Assembly: GCA_964368455.1 (NCBI GenBank)
Contig: CAYJAZ010000035.1
Coordinates: 1-17,947, forward strand
Source of the DNA: CAYJAZ01 sp964368455
GTDB lineage: Bacteria; Desulfobacterota; Desulfovibrionia; Desulfovibrionales; Desulfovibrionaceae
Reading direction: 5' to 3'
DNA length: 17,947 nt
Shown here in pieces: positions 8,677 through 15,234 of this stretch. The notes beneath the pieces were generated by a model. It did not search any database, was not told the DNA's origin, and worked only from the letters and a program-made list of their open reading frames with translations. The position numbers were made by a program, and so were the translations under genes. Position 1 is the stretch's first letter. Each line of letters starts with the position of its first letter.

Positions 8677-8705
8677 AATTTATGTTTCTTTTATGGAAAA
8701 ATCAA
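8677..8705 (-). promoter_or_regulatory. Tentative promoter for the oxidoreductase-ribH operon
   Basis: On the minus strand, TTGATT (8700-8705) and TAAATT (8677-8682) are separated by 17 nt. Each matches the sigma-70 consensus at 4 of 6 positions. It would give a leader of roughly 90 nt. The surrounding sequence is so AT-rich that chance matches are likely. Confidence 0.28.
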
Positions 8706-8810
8706 GTTTTTTCTTTGCTCAAGAAATAAATATATAATGCCTAAAGTGCTGATAGGACTAATATTTTATATATAGGAAGATAATTCTTTTTTTTAGAATG
8801 TACAGAATTT

Positions 8811-8839
8811 TTCAGAAAAATTGCTTTTTATTTTATAAT
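8811..8839 (+). promoter_or_regulatory. Sigma-70-like promoter of the lipoprotein hydrolase
   Basis: A perfect -10 TATAAT (8834-8839) is preceded at 17 nt by TTCAGA (8811-8816), a 4 of 6 match to the -35 consensus. Transcription would begin near 8846, leaving a leader of about 30 nt that contains the GGGGAG ribosome binding site at 8863-8868. Confidence 0.55.
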
Positions 8840-8876
8840 ATCGTATTTTGTAAAAAGAAAATGGGGAGTGATTGAT

Positions 8877-9695
8877 ATGAAAAAAATCTTATTTCTTTGT
8901 TTTGCACTTGCTTTAACCGCCTGTGCCCCTATGTCAGAAACAGCTATTTATAAAAAACAAAATAGAATAGAAAATCTTTTGCCCTCTGACTTTGTTTTAC
9001 AAAAATTTGCGACAGATACATTTATTCTATATGGCCTATTACGTCCTTCAAAAAATAAAGATAATAAAGACTTACATGTCTATATCGAAGGCGATGGCCT
9101 CGCTTGGATAACTCGCACAAAAATTTCAAATAATCCTACGCCAACAGATAATGTCACAGCAATGCTCGCTCAAAAAGACAATAATTCTGCCGCTATTTTA
9201 TATCTTGCAAGGCCTTGTCAATATGTAGAAAATGCAGACAGAAAATTTTGTGATCAAAAATATTGGACAAGTCACAGGCTTGCAAATGAAGTTATTTCTT
9301 CATTGAATTCAGCTGTTTCACAAGCAAAAAATAAAGTGAATGCAGAAAAAGTTTCTCTTGTAGGTTTTTCTGGTGGTGGTGGAGCGGCTGTGCTTGTTGC
9401 TTCTAGGCGAAATGACGTTGATTTTTTAGGTTCAGTTGCGGGATTGTTAGATCATAAAACATGGACAGAATACCACAAGATAAGCCCTTTGAAAGGTTCG
9501 CTTAATCCTATTGATAAAATACAAAATGTTAAAAATATCAAACAATTACATCTTCATGGCAGCAAAGACGATATTCTTCCTTTTTCTACGCAAGAAAATT
9601 ATTGTTTAAAATTAAATCAAAAAGAAGCATGCAAAGAAATTCAAGGCATGCAACACAATGCGGCATGGTATAACTATTGGAATTATAATTATTAA
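8877..9695 (+). CDS. Lipoprotein with alpha/beta-hydrolase fold
   Basis: Probable cell-envelope serine hydrolase of unknown substrate. From the ATG at 8877 it has 272 residues. A GTG three codons earlier also opens the frame, but the GGGGAG ribosome binding site (8863-8868) is correctly spaced only for the ATG. The N-terminus is a lipoprotein signal peptide: MKK, hydrophobic run, lipobox LTAC. A first conserved block IEGDGLAW is followed by YLARPCQY and the nucleophile elbow GFSGGGG with Ser165. Asp231 (in SKDDILP) and His260 (in GMQHNAAW) complete a plausible triad. The C-terminus ends in an unusual Tyr/Asn/Trp-rich tail (YNYWNYNY). It stands alone with its own promoter and terminator, so context gives no substrate clue. 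An esterase, lipase or peptidase role is possible. The fold call is good; the function is open. Confidence 0.85.
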   Translation: MKKILFLCFALALTACAPMSETAIYKKQNRIENLLPSDFVLQKFATDTFILYGLLRPSKNKDNKDLHVYIEGDGLAWITRTKISNNPTPTDNVTAMLAQKDNNSAAILYLARPCQYVENADRKFCDQKYWTSHRLANEVISSLNSAVSQAKNKVNAEKVSLVGFSGGGGAAVLVASRRNDVDFLGSVAGLLDHKTWTEYHKISPLKGSLNPIDKIQNVKNIKQLHLHGSKDDILPFSTQENYCLKLNQKEACKEIQGMQHNAAWYNYWNYNY

Positions 9696-9705
9696 TTTCA
9701 ATACT

Positions 9706-9760
9706 TAAAAAGTAAAAGCACAGAAGAAAATTTATTCTTCTGTGCTTTATTTTTTATTTT
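9706..9760. terminator. Bidirectional intrinsic terminator between convergent genes
   Basis: A perfect 14-bp stem (9715-9728 with 9735-9748) closes a 6-nt loop. On the plus strand it is followed by a long T-rich run (attttttatttt), terminating the lipoprotein hydrolase. On the minus strand it is followed by ttttacttttt, so it also serves the ileS operon that ends at 9768. This is the strongest terminator in the window. Confidence 0.92.
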
Positions 9761-9767
9761 TATAAAA

Positions 9768-10205
9768 TTATACTTGTTTTTCTAAAAAGTCTGAAACATC
9801 ACTTGTGAGTGCGTGCACAGGGCAAATAGAAGTACAATTGAGGCAGACAACACATTTTGATTTATCAAAAACCAATTTGTTACTTGTGTTCATGTGAAGG
9901 GCAGAGGTTGGACAAAGAGCGGTGCAAAGTCCACAGTCAATGCATTCTTCGTCATTATGCCAAATACGTTGAGCGACAGTTGTTACCACAATGTTATTAT
10001 CGCTTAAGTATTTGATAGCCTTATTACATTCTTCTTCATCTCCGCAAAGATCAAGAATAAGGTAGCCGTCTTTTTTTGTAGAAACATTTGCTTTGATGAT
10101 GCTAAATTCAACATTGAATAAGCGTGAGATTCTGCATACCCAAGGTTCTTGGGTGCGTGAATGATCAAAGGCCAGATGTATGTTTATTGAATATGGAGTA
10201 GTCAC
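9768..10205 (-). CDS. NIL-domain protein with two [4Fe-4S] ferredoxin motifs
   Basis: A 145-residue protein. Residues about 4-78 form a NIL domain (small ferredoxin-like regulatory fold, also found in methionine ABC transporter ATPases). It is followed by a two-cluster ferredoxin: Cys88/91/94/98 and Cys118/121/124/128, each C-x2-C-x2-C-x3-C-P. The family is known in methanogens and sulfate reducers, where NIL ferredoxins work with a DUF39/COG1900 protein in homocysteine synthesis from aspartate semialdehyde and sulfide. No such partner is in the window, so that role is an inference from family. The start is a GTG (10203-10205) with AAAGGA (10213-10218) 7 nt upstream; no nearby ATG competes. 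It is the last gene of the ileS operon, 49 nt after the CpoB-like gene, and ends just before a strong terminator. It could also have its own promoter in the preceding AT-rich gap. Confidence 0.9.
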   Translation of the reverse strand: MTTPYSINIHLAFDHSRTQEPWVCRISRLFNVEFSIIKANVSTKKDGYLILDLCGDEEECNKAIKYLSDNNIVVTTVAQRIWHNDEECIDCGLCTALCPTSALHMNTSNKLVFDKSKCVVCLNCTSICPVHALTSDVSDFLEKQV

Positions 10206-10212
10206 AGTGTTT

Positions 10213-10218
10213 TCCTTT
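10213..10218 (-). promoter_or_regulatory. Ribosome binding site deciding the GTG start of the NIL ferredoxin
   Basis: AAAGGA on the minus strand, 7 nt before the GTG codon at 10203-10205. Confidence 0.6.
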
Positions 10219-10242
10219 GTTGATAGTAGTAGCTATATAAGT

Positions 10243-10262
10243 AATTATAATATATTATAATT
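10243..10262. repeat. Perfect 20-bp AT-only palindrome over the CpoB-like stop codon
   Basis: A perfect inverted repeat made only of A and T, centred between 10252 and 10253 and overlapping the TAA of the TPR lipoprotein (10255-10257). It contains TATAAT in both orientations. No T-tract follows on the minus strand, so it is not a standard terminator. It could carry a -10 element for the NIL ferredoxin or be a protein-binding palindrome, or it could be a chance product of low complexity. Confidence 0.6.
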
Positions 10263-11160
10263 CTTTTATAAGTTGTTTAGCACGTGTTGCCTCAGGTGCT
10301 TTTGGGTAGGCTGAAATAAGCTGATTATAGCGTTCTTTAGCAGCATCTGGTTTTTGTAAATTTGCAAAAGACATAGCCTGTTTAAGGTAGGCTGATGGCG
10401 CTTTTGTACTATTTGGGAAGGCAGAAATAACTTCTTCATAAGCTAGAGCTGCTTGTGCATAGTTTTTTAATTGATAATAGGCATCGCCTTGCCAATAGTA
10501 AGCATTGGATATTGATGAATGTTTTGGATAAGTAGAAATGAAATCAGAAAAAGCATTTACAGCTTGCTGGTATCGTCTTTCATTATATGCTGTTATTCCA
10601 GTATCATACAAAGCTTGTGCTGTATCTTTTGTAGCAAGATTTGCTTGACTTTTGTTTGCTGAAGATGGGTTAACATAGCTTGGAGCGAGTTTTTGTGCGG
10701 ATGAGGATTGGTTGATTTGTCCAATTTGTCCAATTTGTCCGGTTTGCCCCATTTGATCAGGTGTGAAGGATTGGCTATTTATTCCTGTGTTCATAGGAAT
10801 AACAATACCTTCATCAAGCTTGAAATCCAATCCGAATTGACTTTCTAAAGTTCTTAATGCCTTATCGTGTTGCACAAGTTTTTGCCCTAAAGCTTGAGTT
10901 CCACCTAATGGGCGTAGGGCAAGTTCTAAATTGTCAATAATTCCACGCAATGACGCAATTTCTTGCCTTAGACTTTGCATTTGTAACCATGCATCAGCTT
11001 GAGCTGGTTGCACATTAGAAATTTGCTGGTTAAGTGATTGTATTGTTTGTTGTTGTGAATATACTTGGCTTTCAAGGGATTTGACATTTTGGCTAGGAAC
11101 ACAAGCAGTCAATAAGGCGAAAGAAAGTAAACAAAAAGAAGATTTTAATAAAGTATGCAT
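10255..11160 (-). CDS. cpoB: CpoB/YbgF-like TPR lipoprotein
   Basis: Resembles CpoB (YbgF), which links the Tol-Pal machine to peptidoglycan synthesis during outer-membrane constriction. From the ATG at 11160 it has 301 residues. A GAGG (11166-11169) supports this start; the longer frame upstream adds an implausible N-terminus and runs into the preceding gene. Layout: lipoprotein signal with lipobox LTAC (Cys20), a Gln-rich coiled coil at about 25-85, a linker with a three-residue tandem repeat (135-152), and three tetratricopeptide repeats at about 182-215, 219-252 and 256-289, typical of the YbgF C-terminal domain. E. coli CpoB is cleaved and periplasmic; the clear lipobox here suggests an envelope-anchored form. 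No tol or pal gene is nearby, so the functional link rests on domain order only. It lies 29 nt after the PLDc_N protein. Confidence 0.8.
   Translation of the reverse strand: MHTLLKSSFCLLSFALLTACVPSQNVKSLESQVYSQQQTIQSLNQQISNVQPAQADAWLQMQSLRQEIASLRGIIDNLELALRPLGGTQALGQKLVQHDKALRTLESQFGLDFKLDEGIVIPMNTGINSQSFTPDQMGQTGQIGQIGQINQSSSAQKLAPSYVNPSSANKSQANLATKDTAQALYDTGITAYNERRYQQAVNAFSDFISTYPKHSSISNAYYWQGDAYYQLKNYAQAALAYEEVISAFPNSTKAPSAYLKQAMSFANLQKPDAAKERYNQLISAYPKAPEATRAKQLIKEL
10705..10758 (-). repeat. 9-bp coding tandem repeat in the CpoB-like linker
   Basis: Six in-frame 9-nt units encode three-residue steps DQM, GQT, GQI, GQI, GQI, NQS. Two adjacent GQI units are identical at the DNA level and the flanking ones differ by a few bases. 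The array sits in the disordered linker between the coiled coil and the TPR domain. Replication slippage would change the linker length in steps of three residues without breaking the frame. Confidence 0.85.
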
Positions 11161-11189
11161 AAAAACCTCAAAAAATAAATTGAGAAAAG

Positions 11190-11396
11190 TTAATTTCTTG
11201 TAGAACGTTTTCTGCCAAATAGTAAGTAAATCAAAGCACCTACAACTGGGAAAAAGGTGACTAAAAGCATCCAATAATATCTTTCAGTGATATTTTTGAA
11301 ATTTCTTTGGTTTAAATCGTATAAAGCCCAAAAAATGAAGATTACAGGAATAAAAAGTACCGCAATTTGCCATAATTCTAATTGTATAAGCGACAT
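11190..11396 (-). CDS. Two-helix PLDc_N-domain membrane protein
   Basis: A 68-residue protein matching the PLDc_N (phospholipase D nuclease N-terminal) domain as a stand-alone unit. Two membrane helices lie at about residues 9-27 and 42-60, joined by a polar loop containing the typical ALYDLNQR motif, and it ends in a Lys/Arg-rich tail after FGRK. It has no catalytic HKD motif, so it is not a phospholipase; the domain's role is unknown. The ATG at 11396 is chosen because GAGG lies just upstream. A longer frame to 11462 would run back into lspA. It starts 10 nt after the lspA stop and lies 29 nt before the CpoB-like gene, so it is clearly part of the ileS operon. Confidence 0.82.
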   Translation of the reverse strand: MSLIQLELWQIAVLFIPVIFIFWALYDLNQRNFKNITERYYWMLLVTFFPVVGALIYLLFGRKRSTRN

Positions 11397-11406
11397 ATTT
11401 ACCTCA

Positions 11407-11910
11407 TTACTTGTTTGAATTTTCAGGCATAGTGTACAAAAGTATTGCTGCTCCAAAAGCACCTATACTTATAGTTATATCTGCTACGTTGAAAGCAGGC
11501 CAATGCCAAGTTCCAACATAAAAATCCAAAAAATCTGTCACAGCTTTATAGCGAATTCTATCAATGAAATTGCCAATAGCTCCGCCAACAATCAAGCCGA
11601 AACAAATAAAAAGTTTTTTATTATAGCTACTTGTTCTTGAAATAGAGTAAATCAAAAATAGAGCTACTATAGTTGCTATCGCAAAAAGCCAAAACTGCCA
11701 ATTTATATCAGATCTGTTCAAAAAACCAAAGGCAGCTCCGCGATTTTGAATATGCACTAAGTCGAAAAAACCTGGAATTACAGATATTTTACCATAAATG
11801 TCAAGACTATGCACTATAATTGCCTTTGTTAATTGATCAAGTATGATGCAGACAAAAGCTATAGTTGAGATTATTTTAAATCTATTGTCTTGTATAGTAT
11901 TATTCTGCAT
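11407..11910 (-). CDS. lspA: Lipoprotein signal peptidase (signal peptidase II)
   Basis: Inner-membrane aspartyl protease that removes the signal peptide of prolipoproteins after Lgt has modified the lipobox cysteine. Its likely clients here include LptE, the CpoB-like protein and the hydrolase lipoprotein. It has 167 residues and four membrane helices. Conserved blocks: LDQLTK at 24-29, NRGAAFGFL at 56-64, GGAIGNFIDR at 109-118, VTDF with catalytic Asp126, and PAFNVAD with catalytic Asp144. The ATG overlaps the ileS coding end by 11 nt, the usual coupled arrangement. Confidence 0.97.
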   Translation of the reverse strand: MQNNTIQDNRFKIISTIAFVCIILDQLTKAIIVHSLDIYGKISVIPGFFDLVHIQNRGAAFGFLNRSDINWQFWLFAIATIVALFLIYSISRTSSYNKKLFICFGLIVGGAIGNFIDRIRYKAVTDFLDFYVGTWHWPAFNVADITISIGAFGAAILLYTMPENSNK

Positions 11911-14716
11911 TGCAAGTTAATTCCTGCATAACAGCACTACATCTTGGGCAAAGTGTTGGGAATTGAGGGTTTTTGCCGTATTCTTCAGTGTAAATCCAGC
12001 AACGTTCACATTTTTCGCCCTTTGCTTTTTCAACAACAACAGCTATGTTTTCAGCAGAATTTTCTACATCATTTGGCTTAGTTGCGATATCAAGAAGAGA
12101 AATTTGTGAAACAATGCAAATTTCACGCATATCAATGCCCTGAGCTTTTATAGAAGCGATAATTTCTTTGTCAGCATAAAGTTTTATTGATGTATCAAGA
12201 GAATGGCCAATAGTGCCTTCTTTTCTGAGAGGTTCAATAGCTTTTGTGATTTCAGAACGCAATTCTAATATTTGATTCCATTCTTTGAGAGATGCTTCGT
12301 CAAGTAATGGGAATGTTTTACTTTCTTCAAGAGCAAAGACAGTTTTACTTTGTGGCTTTATTGCTTCTGGAACATATTTGAGCACTTCTTCTGCTGTGAA
12401 AGATAAAACTGGCGCCATATCTCTGAGCATAAGCATAAGTATTTCAAATAGTACAGTTTGTGCTGAACGTCTTTCTAGTGAATCAGGTAAGGAAGCGTAT
12501 AATCTGTCTTTCAAGCCATCGAGATAGAAAGAAGAAAGTTCTGTGACGCATAAACCGTGCAAGGTATGGTAAACTTTATGGAATTCATAATTTTTATAGG
12601 CTTCTTGCAAAGAATTATGTGTGCGTAAGCAAACGTCAAGCATGTATCTGTCTACTGGAAGAAGTTTTTCTGTTGGCACAAGTGCTTCTGGAGTTAAATC
12701 TTCAATGCTTCCAAGTAGGTAGCGGCAAGTATTACGTATTCTTCTGTAAGCTTCAACTAGTCTTGCTAGAATTTCGTCAGAAATTCTGATGTCTTCTGTA
12801 TAGTCAGAAGATGAAACCCAAAGACGGAGAATATCAGCACCAAATTTATCCATAATATCTTGTGGTGCAATAACATTACCCACAGATTTTGACATCTTTC
12901 TGCTGTCCTTATCAACAACATAACCATGTGTTAATACTTGCTTATATGGAGCTGTCTTTCTTGTGCCCATAGAAGCGAGCAAGGATGAATGGAACCAGCC
13001 ACGGTGTTGATCTGAACCTTCTAAATAGAGATCAGCAGGGAAGGAAAGTTCGTCTCTTTGTTCAACAACAGCAGCAAAGGAAGTTCCAGAATCAAACCAA
13101 ACATCTAAAATATCAGTTTCTTTCTTCCAATTTGCACCACTACAATGTGGGCATTTGAGATCAGCTGGAAGAATATCTTCAAGTTCTGTTTCGTACCAAT
13201 AATCGCAACCAGTTGGATGTTTAGCAAATCTTTCAGAGATTTCACGCATCCATGTTGCATCATTCCATGCTTCGCCACAGTCTTGGCAAAGTAGAGCTAA
13301 GATAGGAACGCCCCAAAGTCTTTGTCTTGAAATACACCAGTCAGGACGATTTTCAATCATATTGAAGATACGATCTTCGCCCCATGATGGAATCCATTTG
13401 ACTTCATTTCTGATGGCATGCATAGCATTTTTGCGTAAGTCATTCTTTTCCATGCTGATAAACCATTGTGTTGTCGCACGGAAAATCACAGGTTCATGGC
13501 AACGCCAGCAATGCGGGTAGGAGTGAGTGATTTTATTTGTGTAGAGTAAATTGCCAACTTCTTGAAGTTTTTCAACAACTTTTGGATTTGCTTCAAAAAC
13601 AGTCATTCCAGCAAAAAATTCTACAGTTTCGTAATATCTTGTTTCATCATTGAGTGGCGAATAGATTTCTAGACCATATTTTAAGCCAACTTCATAATCT
13701 TCTCTACCGTGTCCTGGAGCTGTATGAACACAGCCAACACCTGCTTCAAGTGAAACATGATCGCCTAGAACAATAGGAGCTTTTCTGTCGTAGAATGGAT
13801 GTTTTGCTTCTAGATTTTCTAAAGCAGCACCTTTTGCTGTGCCTAAGACAGTATAGTTTTCCCAGCCAAAGATTTTTGCAGATTGTTCAAGTAATTCATA
13901 TGCTAAGATATATTGCTTGCCATTCACGCCAACAAGAACGTATTCGATTTCTGGATGCAAAGCCACAGCCATATTGTTTGGCAAGGTCCAAGGAGTTGTT
14001 GTCCAAATAACAATAAAGGCATTTTCTGGTTCAGCTTTTTCAAAGACATTTTTCAATTTTGCGTCATTGAAAGGAAAGGAAACATAGATAGAAGAAGATG
14101 TGTGATCTGCATATTCTACTTCTGCTTCTGCTAAAGCTGTTCTACAAGAAGCACACCAATAAATTGGTTTTTTGCTACGAACAAGTGAACCACTTTCAAC
14201 AAAGTTTGCTAATTCTTTTGAAGTTGCAGCTTCGTAAAGCGGATCCATACTCATATATGGTTTTTCCCAAGTGCCAAGAACACCAAGGCGTATAAATTCT
14301 TTTCTTTGTATATTCAAATACTTTTGAGCATATTCACGGCAAAGTTTACGCACAACATGTGCAGGCACAGTTTTTTTCTTTTCGCCTAATTGTAATTCAA
14401 TTTTATGCTCGATAGGAAGTCCATGACAATCCCAACCAGGCACGTATTGAGATTTATAACCTTGCATATTTTTAGATTTTATAATGATATCTTTCAATAT
14501 CTTATTTAGGGCTGTGCCAAGATGTATATTGCCATTTGCATAAGGAGGGCCATCGTGGAGAACAAATTCTCCATTCTTGCCAGAAGCATTAATCATAGCA
14601 GAATAGGCTTGAACTTCGTCCCAATATTTGAGAGTTTCAGGTTCTTTTTGGCTTAAATTAGCCTTCATAGGGAAAGAAGTTTTCGGTAGATTGAGAGTAT
14701 TTTTATAATCAGCCAT
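11900..14716 (-). CDS. ileS: Isoleucyl-tRNA synthetase
   Basis: Charges tRNA-Ile with isoleucine and edits valine. From the ATG at 14716 it has 938 residues, full length for the bacterial type with a C-terminal zinc finger. In order: opening ADYKNTLNLPKTSFPM, HIGH-type motif in the variant form HLGT at 65-68, the CP1 editing domain with TTTPWTLPNN and later GHGREDYEVG, the catalytic loop KMSKS at 607-611, the anticodon-binding helical domain, and zinc ligands Cys903/Cys906 and Cys923/Cys926. A TTG five codons upstream also opens the frame, but the ribosome binding site GAAGG (14725-14729) lies 8 nt from the ATG and would overlap the TTG form. It is the first gene of its operon and overlaps lspA by 11 nt. 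The predicted leader is only about 25 nt, so there is no T-box. Confidence 0.98.
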   Translation of the reverse strand: MADYKNTLNLPKTSFPMKANLSQKEPETLKYWDEVQAYSAMINASGKNGEFVLHDGPPYANGNIHLGTALNKILKDIIIKSKNMQGYKSQYVPGWDCHGLPIEHKIELQLGEKKKTVPAHVVRKLCREYAQKYLNIQRKEFIRLGVLGTWEKPYMSMDPLYEAATSKELANFVESGSLVRSKKPIYWCASCRTALAEAEVEYADHTSSSIYVSFPFNDAKLKNVFEKAEPENAFIVIWTTTPWTLPNNMAVALHPEIEYVLVGVNGKQYILAYELLEQSAKIFGWENYTVLGTAKGAALENLEAKHPFYDRKAPIVLGDHVSLEAGVGCVHTAPGHGREDYEVGLKYGLEIYSPLNDETRYYETVEFFAGMTVFEANPKVVEKLQEVGNLLYTNKITHSYPHCWRCHEPVIFRATTQWFISMEKNDLRKNAMHAIRNEVKWIPSWGEDRIFNMIENRPDWCISRQRLWGVPILALLCQDCGEAWNDATWMREISERFAKHPTGCDYWYETELEDILPADLKCPHCSGANWKKETDILDVWFDSGTSFAAVVEQRDELSFPADLYLEGSDQHRGWFHSSLLASMGTRKTAPYKQVLTHGYVVDKDSRKMSKSVGNVIAPQDIMDKFGADILRLWVSSSDYTEDIRISDEILARLVEAYRRIRNTCRYLLGSIEDLTPEALVPTEKLLPVDRYMLDVCLRTHNSLQEAYKNYEFHKVYHTLHGLCVTELSSFYLDGLKDRLYASLPDSLERRSAQTVLFEILMLMLRDMAPVLSFTAEEVLKYVPEAIKPQSKTVFALEESKTFPLLDEASLKEWNQILELRSEITKAIEPLRKEGTIGHSLDTSIKLYADKEIIASIKAQGIDMREICIVSQISLLDIATKPNDVENSAENIAVVVEKAKGEKCERCWIYTEEYGKNPQFPTLCPRCSAVMQELTCNAE

Positions 14717-14747
14717 AAGTGCCGCCTTCAAAATTAAAATAAAAAGT

Positions 14748-14776
14748 ATTATTGTTCATGCAAGCCAAAATGTCAA
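14748..14776 (-). promoter_or_regulatory. Near-consensus sigma-70 promoter of the ileS operon
   Basis: On the minus strand a perfect -35 TTGACA (14771-14776) and -10 AATAAT (14748-14753, 5 of 6) are separated by exactly 17 nt. Transcription would begin near 14741, about 25 nt before the ileS ATG. It lies between the SMR-pair terminator and ileS. This is the best promoter in the window. Confidence 0.85.
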
Positions 14777-14838
14777 GCAAAGAAAAGAGTAGGAAAATGG
14801 ATTATTTCTTTTCTAACTATTTCTTTTTGCCTAAAAAA

Positions 14839-14879
14839 ATATCTAAAAGAAAAGCAATTTTCTTATGTGAAAATTGCTT
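14839..14879 (-). terminator. Intrinsic terminator after the SMR pair
   Basis: An 11-bp perfect stem (14852-14862 with 14869-14879) with a 6-nt loop lies 26 nt downstream of the second SMR gene on the minus strand. It is followed by TTCTTTTAG and a further T run. It closes the mnmG/SMR transcription unit before the ileS promoter. Confidence 0.85.
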
Positions 14880-14904
14880 GTATTTGAAAGAAATTAAGAC
14901 GAAA

Positions 14905-15225
14905 CTAGGTATAAACTTTCATAATTATTGTGCCAATAAGTATGAGTGATATTCCTATTATAGTGTTTCTATTGAGTTTTTGTTTGTACACGAAATAAGC
15001 AACGACAGAAGTTCCAACAATTCCAAGACCGCACCATAGAGCATAGGCTATGCCAACTGGTATGGTTTTCACTACTAAGCTTAAAAGATAAAAAGCTGTA
15101 AAATAACCTGCTAAAACAATAACTGTGGGTTTAATATTTCTAAATCCATTGGTTTTTTTTAAAAAAGTAGTAGAAAAAATTTCAACTGCAATAGCGAGTA
15201 ATAAAAGAAAAAGTGCTTGTGTCAT
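14905..15225 (-). CDS. SMR-family efflux subunit, second of a pair
   Basis: Small multidrug-resistance transporter subunit of the EmrE/Qac type that exports cationic compounds in exchange for protons. It has 106 residues and four membrane helices. The essential glutamate is Glu15 in helix 1 (VEIFSTT), and helix 3 carries IPVGIAYALWCGLGIVGTS. Basic residues cluster in loop 1 (Lys23, Lys24, Arg29, Lys32) and loop 3 (Lys81, Lys83, Arg86), with few elsewhere. By the positive-inside rule both termini face outward, opposite to its partner 9 nt upstream. It is thus probably one half of an obligate antiparallel heterodimer, as in EbrAB or MdtIJ. The substrate is unknown. AGGAA precedes the ATG, and a terminator follows. 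Confidence 0.9.
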   Translation of the reverse strand: MTQALFLLLLAIAVEIFSTTFLKKTNGFRNIKPTVIVLAGYFTAFYLLSLVVKTIPVGIAYALWCGLGIVGTSVVAYFVYKQKLNRNTIIGISLILIGTIIMKVYT

Positions 15226-15234
15226 AAATAATTC

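Larger units (their letters stand above)
8579..8876. other. Divergent 298-bp intergenic region
   Basis: Separates the minus-strand oxidoreductase operon from the plus-strand lipoprotein gene, so it should hold two divergent promoters. It is very AT-rich with long T and A runs. I see one good plus-strand promoter (8811-8839) and one tentative minus-strand promoter (8677-8705). A 13-base direct repeat (eight T followed by agaat) occurs at 8603-8615 and 8787-8799. A weak hairpin (8710-8715 with 8721-8726) lies near the middle. No RNA gene, riboswitch or supported small ORF was found. Confidence 0.6.

Noticed and set aside
8693..8737. 14-codon ORF in the divergent region (MEKSSFFFAQEINI)
   Set aside because: It has no ribosome binding site and no promoter in a sensible position, and AT-rich DNA readily gives such short frames.
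8579..8876. FNR/CRP-type operator in the divergent region
   Set aside because: I found only half-site-like fragments (atcaag, ctcaag) in direct rather than inverted order, not a TTGAT-N4-ATCAA palindrome.
11161..11274. Upstream extension of the CpoB-like gene
   Set aside because: It would overlap the PLDc_N gene and bury the lipoprotein signal peptide; the ATG at 11160 has its own GAGG.
11397..11462. Upstream extension of the PLDc_N protein into lspA
   Set aside because: The extra residues are a shadow of the lspA 3' end; the ATG at 11396 has a well-spaced GAGG and gives the standard domain length.
14717..14904. T-box or other amino-acid-sensing leader upstream of ileS
   Set aside because: The near-consensus promoter at 14748-14776 leaves only about 25 nt of leader, and the hairpin further upstream (14852-14879) fits a terminator of the SMR pair instead.
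14752..14949. 65-codon open frame on the plus strand
   Set aside because: It overlaps the ileS promoter, the SMR terminator and the end of an SMR gene on the other strand, has low-complexity composition and shows no recognisable domain.
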